Positions 1-8,271 of a stretch of 64,000 nt of DNA are shown here, piece by piece (the stretch's first letter is position 1; every line of letters starts with the position of its first letter). Below the pieces are notes generated by a model, which saw nothing but the letters and a program-made list of their open reading frames with translations, was not told where the DNA came from and did not search any database. The stretch lies in NCBI RefSeq assembly GCF_013155335.1, contig NZ_JABJQZ010000008.1, forward strand, positions 62,001-126,000, written 5' to 3'. The DNA comes from Nocardioides sp. zg-1230. Lineage in GTDB: Bacteria > Actinomycetota > Actinomycetes > Propionibacteriales > Nocardioidaceae. The position numbers and the translations under genes were made by a program.

Positions 1-1089
1 CTCGTCGAGGGTCTCCCAGACGGGCAGCAGCCCCGGTCCGCTGGCGAGCAGCCGGACCAGCGCGTCACGGGCGGGCGCCGGCCACGGCACGGGCAGCGGA
101 GCACCTTCGCGCACGAGGCGGGCGGCGGTGGTCGGGGCGAGCACGGCGTCGCGGCTCGCGGCCTCCGCCGCGGCGCGGAGCAGCAGGGTGGGGTCGTCGC
201 CGGGCCGGGTGCCGGCGTCGAGGACCACCTCACCGCGGGAGAGGGCGATGCCGGGAGCGATCCGCTCCAGCGCGGGCGTCCGGCGGTCGCGTTCGCCCGT
301 CGGTCGGGCCATCACGGCGTCCGTGCGCCGCCACGCCAGGCGGGACAGGTGTCCGATGCGCCGCCCGAGCGAGCGGACGTGGCGCTGGGCCGCCTCGGCG
401 TCGGCGAGCCCCAGGCGGTCTGCCAGCGGTCCCCACATCTCGGGGGCGATGCGGTCGGCGGGCCGTCCGGCGAGGTCCTGCACCTCGTCGCGGACGTCGA
501 GGAGCATCTGCCGCGCCGCCTCGAGCGCCGGGGTGGAGGCGTCGACGAGCCAGCTGGCCTCGATCGCCTTCAGCACGCCGGCGTCGCGCAGGCCTCCCTC
601 GGCTTCCTTGACGTCGGGCACCGAGGCGTGCCCGAGCTCCCCGGTGACGTCGTGGCGCTTGAGGGTCATCGCCTTCAGCTCCGGCAGTCGGGTGCGGGCC
701 TGCCGGCGCCAGTCGGCGAGCATCGTCGTACGCAGCCGGAGGCTGAGCCCCGGGTCGCCGGCGAGGTGGCGGGCGTCGAGCAGACCCAGCGCGACCCGCA
801 GGTCGGCCGCCGCCTCGAGCACCTCGGTCATCGAGCGGACCGAGTGGTCGAGGCGTCGACCGGAGTCCCACAGCGGGTACCACAGGGTGGCGCCCAGCCC
901 ACCCAGGTCCAGTCCGTCCTCGTGGACGAGGACGACGTCGAGGTCGGAGTGCGGGGCGAGCTCGCCCCGACCGTAGCCCCCGACGGCGACCAGGGCCACC
1001 CCGGTGACGGGCCCGCCGGAGGCGGCGTACGCCTCCCGGCAGAGCTCGTCGGCCGAGGTGGCCCTGGTGTGTCGATCTGCTGCGGTCAT
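1..1089 (-). CDS. glnD: [Protein-PII] nucleotidyltransferase GlnD, N-terminal part (cut by window edge)
   Basis: GlnD modifies the PII signalling protein according to glutamine level; in actinobacteria the reaction is usually adenylylation rather than uridylylation. The frame is open from an ATG, preceded by a weak GGGA, to the left edge, giving 363 codons. The nucleotidyltransferase signature is clear: GGYGRGEL at residues 37-44 and SDLD at 48-51, where Asp49 and Asp51 are the expected metal ligands. The central GlnE/GlnD-like helical region follows. The HD and ACT domains would lie outside the window. It is the third gene of an amt-glnB-glnD operon, 90 bp after glnB, the standard actinobacterial arrangement. 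Confidence is high for family; completeness cannot be judged. Confidence 0.93.
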   Translation of the reverse strand, partial: MTAADRHTRATSADELCREAYAASGGPVTGVALVAVGGYGRGELAPHSDLDVVLVHEDGLDLGGLGATLWYPLWDSGRRLDHSVRSMTEVLEAAADLRVALGLLDARHLAGDPGLSLRLRTTMLADWRRQARTRLPELKAMTLKRHDVTGELGHASVPDVKEAEGGLRDAGVLKAIEASWLVDASTPALEAARQMLLDVRDEVQDLAGRPADRIAPEMWGPLADRLGLADAEAAQRHVRSLGRRIGHLSRLAWRRTDAVMARPTGERDRRTPALERIAPGIALSRGEVVLDAGTRPGDDPTLLLRAAAEAASRDAVLAPTTAARLVREGAPLPVPWPAPARDALVRLLASGPGLLPVWETLDE

Positions 1090-1101
1090 GCGGGGTCCCT
1101 G

Positions 1102-1142
1102 CGTCGTTGCTCGGAGGAGCGAAGCGGAGGAGAGGAACGACG
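1102..1142. repeat. Inverted repeat between glnB and glnD
   Basis: Arms 1102-1112 (CGTCGTTGCTC) and 1132-1142 match at 10 of 11 positions around a purine-rich loop. The dyad sits in the 90-bp gap between two genes of one operon, so it could act as an attenuator or an mRNA-stabilising structure. Its GTTCCTC...CGCTT.GCTC layout on the minus strand resembles the 51-bp tandem repeat at 32449, suggesting one dispersed repeat family. This resemblance was judged by eye only. Confidence 0.45.
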
Positions 1143-1179
1143 TGGGGTGCTCATGCGTGGTCCCCGAGACGCCCGCCCA

Positions 1180-1518
1180 TCAGAGTGCCGACGCGTCCTG
1201 CTCGCCGGTGCGGACGCGGACGACGGTCTCGACCGGGCTGACCCAGACCTTGCCGTCGCCGATCCGGCCGGTCTGCGCGGTCTTGACGACGATCCCGACG
1301 ATGTCGTCGGCGTCGGCGTCGTCGACGACGATCTCGATGCGGATCTTGGGCACGAGGGCGATGTCGTACTCCGCCCCGCGGTAGACCTCGGTGTGGCCCT
1401 TCTGGCGGCCGTAGCCGCTGACCTCGGAGACCGTCATGCCGGCCACCCCGAAGGTCTCGAGCGCCTCGCGGACGTCCTCCCACTTGTGCGGCTTGATCAC
1501 CGCGGTCACGAGCTTCAT
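1180..1518 (-). CDS. glnB: Nitrogen regulatory protein P-II (GlnB/GlnK)
   Basis: A 112-residue PII protein, the normal length. PII trimers sense ATP/ADP and 2-oxoglutarate, and in actinobacteria bind AmtB and relay nitrogen status. The T-loop at about 36-55 is canonical, with Tyr51 in the EYDIALVPK context as the nucleotidylation site used by GlnD. The B-loop TGRIGDGK and the C-terminal RTGEQDASAL match the family. Its ATG overlaps the amt stop codon in an ATGA arrangement, so translation is coupled to the transporter it regulates. Because it lies directly behind amt, GlnK is the better functional name. Confidence 0.96.
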   Translation of the reverse strand: MKLVTAVIKPHKWEDVREALETFGVAGMTVSEVSGYGRQKGHTEVYRGAEYDIALVPKIRIEIVVDDADADDIVGIVVKTAQTGRIGDGKVWVSPVETVVRVRTGEQDASAL

Positions 1519-2837
1519 GCGCTGGCTCCTTCCGTCTTGCTGGTCGTGGTGGCGGGGGCGGTCGAGGCAGCGAGCACGCTGCTGCCGCCGCCGCTGGTGC
1601 CGCTGTGCAGGTCGTACGCCGACTCGCCGTGGGCGACGAGGTCGATGCCGTTGACCTCGTCCTCCTCGTCGAGGCGCAGGCCCATCGTGTACTTGATCCC
1701 CAGGGCGATGACAGTGGTCAGGACGCCGGAGTAGATGACGGCCACCACGACACCGAGGGTCTGGTCGCCCAGCGAGCCGAACCCTCCGCCGTAGAGGAGC
1801 CCGTCGACCCCGCCAGCGCCGTCGGCCGTGGAGAACACACCGATCAGGACGGTGCCGACGACGCCGCCGACCAGGTGCACGCCGACCACGTCGAGCGAGT
1901 CGTCGTACCCGAGCTTGTACTTCAGGCCCACGGCCCAGGCGCAGACACCACCGGCGACGAGGCCGATCGCCACCGCGCCGGAGAGGTTCACCGCACCGGC
2001 GGCCGGGGTGATCGCGACCAGGCCGGCGACGATGCCCGACGCGGCACCGAGGGAGGTGGCCTTCTTGTGGATCAGGCGCTCGACCAGGAGCCAGCCGATG
2101 ATGGCCGCCATGGTGGCCAGCGTGGTGTTGGCGAAGGTGCGGCCGGTCTCGGACATGAAGCGCTCGGTGAACGCCTCGCCCTCCTCGCCGGCGAAGACGA
2201 TGGAGCCGACGTTGAAGCCGTACCAACCCATCCAGAGCAGGCCGGCGCCGAGCATCGTGAGGGTCAGGTTGTGCGGGCGCATCTGCTCACGCGGCCAGCC
2301 GATCCGCTTGCCGAGCAGGAGGACCAGCACGAGGGCCGCGACACCGGCGTTGATGTGGACCGCCGTGCCACCGGCGTAGTCCTGGGCACCGATGCGACCG
2401 CAGATGAGCGAGTCCTCGGTGCAGCTGAAGACCATGTGCGCCATCGGGAAGTAGACGATCAGCGACCACAGCGGGACGAAGACCACCCAGGCGGAGAACT
2501 TCAGCCGGTCGGCGACGGCGCCGCTGATCAGCGCGGCGGTGATGATCGCGAAGGTCATCTGGAACATGACGCCGATGTAGGTGTCGGTGGTGACGCCGTC
2601 GAGCCAGAGGAGCTCGAAGGGGTTCGCGAAGAAGGTGCCGTCGCCGCCGAACCCCATCGACCAGCCGACGGCGACGTAGAGGATGCCGACGATGGCAGCC
2701 GCCACGTAGGACATCATCATCATGTTGAGCACGGACTTCGACCGCGACATGCCGCCGTAGAACAGGGCCAGCGCGGGCACCGTCATCATCAGGACGAAGG
2801 CAGTCGCCACCAGCATGAAGGCGTAATAGCCGTCCAC
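1515..2837 (-). CDS. amt: Ammonium transporter Amt
   Basis: An inner-membrane ammonium channel of the Amt/MEP/Rh family, about 440 residues with roughly 11 hydrophobic helices. The signature DYAGGTAVHINAG carries the first pore histidine, and GVHLVGGVVGT carries the second twin histidine. The GTG at 2837 is chosen because it follows GGAGG at proper spacing and gives the usual N-terminus DGYYAFMLVATAF. An in-frame GTG at 2882 would add 15 residues but has no visible ribosome binding site. It is first gene of the amt-glnB-glnD operon, and nitrogen-responsive transcription is expected from family knowledge. Confidence 0.95.
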   Translation of the reverse strand: MDGYYAFMLVATAFVLMMTVPALALFYGGMSRSKSVLNMMMMSYVAAAIVGILYVAVGWSMGFGGDGTFFANPFELLWLDGVTTDTYIGVMFQMTFAIITAALISGAVADRLKFSAWVVFVPLWSLIVYFPMAHMVFSCTEDSLICGRIGAQDYAGGTAVHINAGVAALVLVLLLGKRIGWPREQMRPHNLTLTMLGAGLLWMGWYGFNVGSIVFAGEEGEAFTERFMSETGRTFANTTLATMAAIIGWLLVERLIHKKATSLGAASGIVAGLVAITPAAGAVNLSGAVAIGLVAGGVCAWAVGLKYKLGYDDSLDVVGVHLVGGVVGTVLIGVFSTADGAGGVDGLLYGGGFGSLGDQTLGVVVAVIYSGVLTTVIALGIKYTMGLRLDEEDEVNGIDLVAHGESAYDLHSGTSGGGSSVLAASTAPATTTSKTEGASA

Positions 2838-3051
2838 AGGACCTCCAGGGATTTCGAGCACGAGCGAAACGGGGGTGGTCACCGGGCGATGACGCCGCTG
2901 TCATGCCGGTGCCCACGTGATGACCCGCAGCCTGTGCGGGCGAGGTTTCACCGGGCTGCGACGGATGTTGCATGCACGCAACGGAATGGGTCGTCGTGTT
3001 ACGGGTGTGTGAACGGATCGGCCCCGGAGGCCGCCTTGTTAGTGTTCGGCC
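2838..3051. promoter_or_regulatory. Divergent control region between amt and the glycosyltransferase genes
   Basis: This 214-bp gap separates amt (minus) from a plus-strand gene. It contains a small dyad GTTGC-N6-GCAAC at 2967-2982 and a GTTAC-N6-GTGAAC arrangement at 2998-3014. The latter loosely resembles the spaced half-sites of the actinobacterial nitrogen regulator GlnR, which fits its place upstream of amt. The match is partial, and I see no convincing -35/-10 pair, so this is a candidate only. Confidence 0.3.
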
Positions 3052-3996
3052 GTGTCCAGACTGGCCGTGATGGCGCACTACGACGTCGCCGGGGAGCTTC
3101 GGCCCCACGTGCGTGGTCAGGTGGAGGCACTGGCCGCGTCGGTCGACACGCTGCTGGTGTGCACGACGGCCAGCCTGCAGGACTCCGCGCGCGCCTGGCT
3201 GGCCGAGCGGGCGGTCCTGGTGGAGCGGGCCAACTACGGCTACGACTTCTTCAGCTACAAGGTCGGCCTCGACGCCGCCGGCGACCTGACGGCGTACGAC
3301 GAGGTGGTGGTGTGCAACGACACCTACGTCTTCGCCCTCGACTCCTACGAGCCCGTCTTCACCGAGATGGCCACCCGGCCCTGCGACTTCTGGGGCCTGA
3401 CGGGGGCCGAGCGCGTCGCGCCGCACATCCAGTCCTTCTTCATCGCCTTCCGGCCGTGGGTGGTCGGCTCGCGAGCGTTCACGACCTTCTGGGAGGAGAT
3501 GGAGCCGATCTCCAAGCGCCGCCAGGTGATCCGGCGCTACGAGGTCGGCATGTCCCGCCGGCTCTACGAGGCGGGCTTCGTCTCCGACACCTACTTCGTC
3601 GAGACCCCCGAGGACCGTCGCATCGCCCGCGAGCGGATGCGCTGGTGGGCCGCCCACCGCTCCCACTTCCCGCGCACCCGCGCCGAGGTCCGCGAGTGGC
3701 GCGAGCGGGCCAACGAGCCGTGGAACCCGGCGCGCAGCCTGGCCGACCGGGTGCTCGACGACGCCCGGCTCCCCTACGTCAAGATCGACACCCTGCGCTA
3801 CGACCCCTACAACCTCGACGCCAAGCGCCTGCTCGAGCTGTGCGAGCGCCGGTATCCCCAGCGCTTCGAGGGCGTGCGTGAGTTCCTCGAGGAGACCGCG
3901 CAGTACTACCCGCTGCGCGACACCGAACGGCTCCTACCTACTCCGCTGGCCCTCGAGCCCCTCTTCCCGAGGGTGAGGTACTCCGATGCGCGGTGA
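3052..3996 (+). CDS. Rhamnan synthesis protein F (RgpF)-family protein
   Basis: A 314-residue protein starting at GTG, resembling the RgpF family that acts in rhamnose-rich surface polysaccharide synthesis. Typical features are the N-terminal AVMAHYDVAGELRPHV, the block ANYGYDFFSYKVGL at about 62-75, the acidic VVVCNDTYVF and the PCDFWGLTGA region. No signal peptide or membrane segment is visible, so it is probably cytoplasmic and acts on nucleotide-sugar or lipid-linked substrates. Its 3' end overlaps the next glycosyltransferase gene by 11 bp, showing co-translation. The pair interrupts the usual ftsY-amt neighbourhood. The exact sugar and acceptor cannot be read from sequence. Confidence 0.8.
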   Translation: MSRLAVMAHYDVAGELRPHVRGQVEALAASVDTLLVCTTASLQDSARAWLAERAVLVERANYGYDFFSYKVGLDAAGDLTAYDEVVVCNDTYVFALDSYEPVFTEMATRPCDFWGLTGAERVAPHIQSFFIAFRPWVVGSRAFTTFWEEMEPISKRRQVIRRYEVGMSRRLYEAGFVSDTYFVETPEDRRIARERMRWWAAHRSHFPRTRAEVREWRERANEPWNPARSLADRVLDDARLPYVKIDTLRYDPYNLDAKRLLELCERRYPQRFEGVREFLEETAQYYPLRDTERLLPTPLALEPLFPRVRYSDAR

Positions 3997-6976
3997 GCGT
4001 CGCCGCCCGAGCCAGGTGCGGCTCGACGACGCCGCCGAGGTGATGGTCGCCTCCGGGCTCGTCGACGTCGACTACGTCGCCGCCCAGCTCGGCACCACCT
4101 TCGGCTCGCCCCTCGAGGCGGCCCGCGCCGTCGTCGAGGCAGGCGACGTCTCGCCCCACCCGCTCTTCGAGGCCCAGTGGATCGGGCGCCGCCGCTCGTG
4201 GCAGCGAGCCGGCCAGCACCCCGTTCTCTGGTACGTCGCCGAGCGCCGTCGCCGCAACCGCATCGCGCCCCACCCGCTGGTCGACCCGCGGATCGTCTTC
4301 GCGGCCTACCCCGAGGCCCGGCACCATCCCTACGGCGCGCTGTCCTACTGGCTGTCCGCCTCCGGCCCCGGTACGCCGCTGCCCACCCGCATCCTGCCCC
4401 GCAAGGTCTCCTGGGCCACCTACCGTGCGGCCGCCATCGAGGCCGCGACCCAGTGGCGCGAGGAGGTCGTGAGGGAGCGTCCGCAGCTCGTCGGGCCCAC
4501 CCCCGCGCTCCCCACCGCTCTGGGCACCTCGCCCGCGGTGACCGTCGTGATGGCCGCGCAGGACGCCGGCCCGCTCGTCCACCAGACGGTGGCCTCGCTG
4601 CAGGCCCAGACCTTCACCGACTGGCACCTCGTGGCCGTGGACCGCGGGTCGGCCGACGACACCGCAGCCGTGCTCCAGGGAGTCGCGGCCTTCGACGACC
4701 GCATCACCGTCGTGCGCGAGTCGCGCTGCGGGGCGGCCCGGGCCCTCAACGTGGCCCTCGAGCACGGCACCGCCGAGCACGTCGCCTTCCTGCCGCTCGG
4801 ACGGGAGTGGCTCCCCGACATGCTCGGCGACCTGCTGGCGCACGCCCACCAGAGCGGGGCGGCGGCAGTGGTCGCCGGTGCAGGGGCGGTCGCCCGGTCG
4901 CGGCACGAGCTCCTGGGCGGACGCCCGGTCGACCTCGCCACCGCGCTGCTGCGGCGCGACGCGGTCAAGGACGTCGGCGGTTTCGACGAGGGCCTCGACG
5001 GGGCGGTGGAGCGCGACCTCGTGCTGCGGCTCACCCGCGACCACGAGCCGCTCGCGGTCGACGTACCCGTCCTCCGGCGCCCGGAGACCCCGCAGCCCGG
5101 CTTCGGCGACGACTGGGACTCCGTCGTCCTCGAGCGCCAGCTCGTCGACTGGGACGCCGCGGCGACCCGCGAGACGGACGAGTCGCTCGTCAGCCACGTC
5201 ATGCCGCTGGGGCCGGAGCCGCGGCGCACCGTGGAGTGGCTCGGCTCGGTGCCGCGCGAGGGGTCTGAGCTGGTGCTCGTCGGGGTCCGGATGCGTCGCG
5301 CGCACCACGTCCTGGCCGCGTCGATCGCCGCGGTCATCCCCGGCGCCCGCTTCGTCTCGGTCCCCGCCCCGGTGTCCATGTCCGTCGCCACCAACGTCGG
5401 TGTCGCGCAGGCGACCGGCAGCACCGTGGTACTGGTGCGGCCCGAGGCGATGCCACCGCGCCAACCGATCGCCGAGCGGCTCGCCGCTGCGCTGCGCGAG
5501 CCCGGGGTCGGCCTCGTGCAGCCCTTGGTCGTCGACCTCGACGGCGTCGTGCTCAGCGCCGGCGCTCGGTTCACCTCCGACAACCCCCACCCCGAGCTGT
5601 TCCTCGCCGGCCTGCCCACCAGCGACGCCCTCCGGATCGGCACCTGCGACGTCGCCGCGCCGGCCGCCGCGGTGGTGGCCCTGCGCACCGAGGCGGCGGT
5701 CGCGCTCCGCGGGCTGGACGCGCGCTACCACTCCGTCCTCGGCGAGACCGACCTCGGCCTGCGGGCACAGCGGGCCGGAGTCGGCGGGACGGTCCTGGTG
5801 CCGGACGCGGTGATCACCTCGCGCACCCCCTACGCCGAGCCCGAGCGGCTCATCGGTGCGATGTCGTCGTTGCGCCCCACCGTCCTCGCCGGGCCGCCGC
5901 CCCCGACCGACCGCTCGCACGACCAGCTGCGCACGGCTGGCCTCGAGGTGACCGACGAACGCAGCCGCCGGGTCGCAGCCGACCCCGACGACCGCGCCGC
6001 GCCGTCTGTCCTCGTCCCCGAGCTCGTCCTCCGCGCCGTCGAGGGCATCCGCGAGTCGCCCCCGCGCCTGCGGTGGGCCGTCGACATCGCCGCACCCGCC
6101 GCCCAGCGCGGCGACCGGTGGGGCGACACCTACTTCGCGCGCTCCCTGGCCGACGCCCTCGAGCGACGCGGTCAGCACGTGGCCATCGACCGTCGCGACG
6201 CGCGGCAGCGCGACTCGCGCGACCACGACGACGTCCTGCTGGTGCTCCGCGGCCTGGACCGCGTCATGCCCCGGCCGGGGCTGCTCAACGTGGAGTGGAT
6301 CATCAGCCACCCCGACATGATCACGCCCGACGAGGTGGCCGGCTTCGACCTCGTCTACGCCGCCAGCACGAGCTGGTCGGCGCGCGTGAGCCGTGAGTGG
6401 GGCACGCCCGTCACGTCGCTGCTGCAGTGCACCGACACCCGCTGGTTCCACCCGGAGCGGGCCGAGCCCGACACCGGCCCGGCGCTGCTCTTCGTGGGCA
6501 ACTCACGCGGCATCTACCGCTACGCCGTGCGCAGCGCCCTGGCGATCGGCGCCGACCTCACCCTGCACGGCAACGACTGGACCGACTTCGTCGAGCGCGA
6601 CCAGATCGCCTCTGGGGGCGTCGACAACCGTGAGGTCGGCGCGCTCTACGCCTCGGCCGGCATCGTGCTCAACGACCACCACCTCGACATGCGGCGCGAC
6701 AGCTTCGCCTCCAACCGCCTCTTCGACGCGGCTGCCTGCGGGGCCCGGATCCTCAGCGACCGCATCGACGGCCTCGAGGAGATCTTCTCCGGCCTGGTGC
6801 TGCCCTTCGACAACGAGCACGAGCTCGCGCGCCTCGTGGAGCCGCCCTACGACGCCTTCCCCGACAACGCCGCCCGGCGCGAGATCGCGACCCGGATCAT
6901 CGCCGAGCACAGCTTCGACAAGCGTGCCGAGACCCTGATCGACGACGCCGTGCGCGCGCTGCTCGCCCGCCGCTGA
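3986..6976 (+). CDS. Large multidomain glycosyltransferase (GT2-like plus C-terminal GT1/CgeB-like)
   Basis: A 996-residue cytoplasmic glycosyltransferase without signal peptide or membrane helices. Residues 1-180 form an N-terminal region seen in polysaccharide GTs. At about 183-370 is a GT2 (GT-A) domain with AVTVVMAAQDAGPLV and VDRGSADDTAAV. A second GT2-like half spans about 430-640. Residues 690-996 look like a GT-B, CgeB/group 1 domain, with LNVEWIISHPDMI, a FVGNSRGIYR block and the terminal NRLFDAAACGARILSD nucleotide-sugar-binding segment. This suggests at least two transfer activities on one polypeptide. It is coupled to the RgpF-like gene and probably extends a cell-surface glycan; products and linkages are unknown. 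Confidence 0.83.
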   Translation: MRGERRRPSQVRLDDAAEVMVASGLVDVDYVAAQLGTTFGSPLEAARAVVEAGDVSPHPLFEAQWIGRRRSWQRAGQHPVLWYVAERRRRNRIAPHPLVDPRIVFAAYPEARHHPYGALSYWLSASGPGTPLPTRILPRKVSWATYRAAAIEAATQWREEVVRERPQLVGPTPALPTALGTSPAVTVVMAAQDAGPLVHQTVASLQAQTFTDWHLVAVDRGSADDTAAVLQGVAAFDDRITVVRESRCGAARALNVALEHGTAEHVAFLPLGREWLPDMLGDLLAHAHQSGAAAVVAGAGAVARSRHELLGGRPVDLATALLRRDAVKDVGGFDEGLDGAVERDLVLRLTRDHEPLAVDVPVLRRPETPQPGFGDDWDSVVLERQLVDWDAAATRETDESLVSHVMPLGPEPRRTVEWLGSVPREGSELVLVGVRMRRAHHVLAASIAAVIPGARFVSVPAPVSMSVATNVGVAQATGSTVVLVRPEAMPPRQPIAERLAAALREPGVGLVQPLVVDLDGVVLSAGARFTSDNPHPELFLAGLPTSDALRIGTCDVAAPAAAVVALRTEAAVALRGLDARYHSVLGETDLGLRAQRAGVGGTVLVPDAVITSRTPYAEPERLIGAMSSLRPTVLAGPPPPTDRSHDQLRTAGLEVTDERSRRVAADPDDRAAPSVLVPELVLRAVEGIRESPPRLRWAVDIAAPAAQRGDRWGDTYFARSLADALERRGQHVAIDRRDARQRDSRDHDDVLLVLRGLDRVMPRPGLLNVEWIISHPDMITPDEVAGFDLVYAASTSWSARVSREWGTPVTSLLQCTDTRWFHPERAEPDTGPALLFVGNSRGIYRYAVRSALAIGADLTLHGNDWTDFVERDQIASGGVDNREVGALYASAGIVLNDHHLDMRRDSFASNRLFDAAACGARILSDRIDGLEEIFSGLVLPFDNEHELARLVEPPYDAFPDNAARREIATRIIAEHSFDKRAETLIDDAVRALLARR

Positions 6977-7005
6977 CGGCGTACCAGGCCCGTCGGGTCG
7001 ACTGG

Positions 7006-7107
7006 TCCTGAAGTTGTCGGCCCGTGCACGGCCTGACATGTTCAGCGATCCCCGGGCAGCCGGGGATTCCTGAAGATGTCGGCCCGTGCACGGCCTGACA
7101 AGCTCAG
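7006..7107. repeat. Composite palindromic element: two 40-bp copies around a perfect hairpin
   Basis: Two near-identical 40-bp copies, 7006-7045 and 7068-7107, differ at three positions. Each is itself an imperfect palindrome centred on GTGCAC, with CTGAA/TTCAG or CTGA/TCAG outer ends and TGTC/GACA inner arms. Between them lies a perfect 8-bp hairpin, ATCCCCGG-GCAG-CCGGGGAT, at 7048-7067. The element fills the gap between the convergent glycosyltransferase and ftsY and reaches into the ftsY stop codon. It could end transcription in both directions, or be a small dispersed REP-like or MITE-like element. Confidence 0.75.
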
Positions 7108-8258
7108 CCCAGCAGTGCGTCGACGAACGCGGCCGCGTCGAACGGCGCCATGTCGTCGGGGCCCTCGCCGAGGCCGACGAGCTTGACCGGTACGCCGAGC
7201 TCGCGCTGCACCTGCACCACGATGCCGCCCTTGGCGGACCCGTCGAGCTTGGTGAGGACGATGCCGGTCACGTCGACGATCTCGCTGAAGACGCGCGCCT
7301 GGATGAGGCCGTTCTGGCCGGTGGTCGCGTCGAGCACGAGCAGCACCTCGGTGACGTCGGCCTGCTTCTCGATGACGCGCTTGATCTTGCCGAGCTCGTC
7401 CATCAGGCCGGCCTTGTTCTGCAGGCGGCCGGCGGTGTCGACGAGCACCGTGTCGACGCCGTTGTCGACGCCGTGCTTGACCGCCTCGAACGCGACGCTG
7501 GCGGGGTCGCCGCCCTCGGGGCCGCGCACGACCTCGACGCCCACGCGCTCGCCCCAGGTGGCGAGCTGGTCGACGGCCGCGGCGCGGAACGTGTCGGCGG
7601 CGCCGAGGGTGACCGAGAGGTCCTCGGCCACCAGGATCCGGGCGATCTTGCCGACGGTGGTGGTCTTGCCGGCGCCGTTCACGCCGACGACGAGCACCAC
7701 GCCCGGCTTGCCGTCGGTGCCGGTCACCTGGACGCGGCGGTCGAGGTCGGTGCCGACGAGCTCGATGAGCTCCTCGCGCAGGACCTCGCGTGCGTCGGGT
7801 GCGGTGCCTCCCTCGACCCGCAGGCGGGTGCGGAGCCGCTCCACGAGGGCCTGGGTGGGCGCGACGCCGACGTCGGCGGTGAGCAGCGTGTCCTCGATCG
7901 CCTCCCACGTGTCCTCGTCGAGGCGCTCGCGGCTGAGGAGCGCAAGCAGCCCCTTGCCGAGACCGCCCTGCGAGCGCGAGAGCCGCTGCCGCAGGCGGAC
8001 GAGCCGCGATGCCGTGCTCTCCGGCTTCTCGAGGGTCGGTGCGGCCGGGGCCTCGACGACGGGCTCGGCGGTGTCGACCGCCGGCTCGGGCGGCGCCCCG
8101 GTCGCGACGTCGGTCTCGGTCGGGGGCGGCGCGATGACGTCGGTGCGACCGCTGGGCGGCTGCACCTCCTTGCGCCGGCGTCCGGACGTCAGCAGCCCGG
8201 CGAGCGTGAGCACGCCGACGACCGCGATGGCGATGATCAGATAGAGCCAGTCACCCAT
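7104..8258 (-). CDS. ftsY: Signal recognition particle receptor FtsY
   Basis: FtsY is the SRP receptor GTPase that docks ribosome-SRP complexes at the membrane. The 384-residue protein has an N-terminal hydrophobic segment (about 4-24), a Pro/Glu/Ala-rich linker to about 85, then the NG domain. GTPase motifs are intact: GVNGAGKTTTVGK (G1), DTFRAAAVDQL, DTAGRLQNK (G3) and TKLDGSAKGG (G4/G5). The membrane-anchored N-terminus is the usual actinobacterial form. It is followed upstream by smc in the conserved order, with three accessory genes between. Start ATG is consistent with the transmembrane N-terminus, though the ribosome binding site is weak. Confidence 0.97.
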   Translation of the reverse strand: MGDWLYLIIAIAVVGVLTLAGLLTSGRRRKEVQPPSGRTDVIAPPPTETDVATGAPPEPAVDTAEPVVEAPAAPTLEKPESTASRLVRLRQRLSRSQGGLGKGLLALLSRERLDEDTWEAIEDTLLTADVGVAPTQALVERLRTRLRVEGGTAPDAREVLREELIELVGTDLDRRVQVTGTDGKPGVVLVVGVNGAGKTTTVGKIARILVAEDLSVTLGAADTFRAAAVDQLATWGERVGVEVVRGPEGGDPASVAFEAVKHGVDNGVDTVLVDTAGRLQNKAGLMDELGKIKRVIEKQADVTEVLLVLDATTGQNGLIQARVFSEIVDVTGIVLTKLDGSAKGGIVVQVQRELGVPVKLVGLGEGPDDMAPFDAAAFVDALLG

Positions 8259-8271
8259 GGGGCCAATCCAA

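Noticed and set aside
1605..3881. Plus-strand 758-codon open frame over amt
   Set aside because: It is antisense to amt and its composition is Glu/Asp/Val-rich low-complexity typical of shadows in high-GC DNA; only the 3052-3996 gene in another frame is real.
3938..6451. Minus-strand 837-codon frame opposite the glycosyltransferase
   Set aside because: No domain is recognisable, and the plus-strand frame encodes conserved glycosyltransferase blocks.
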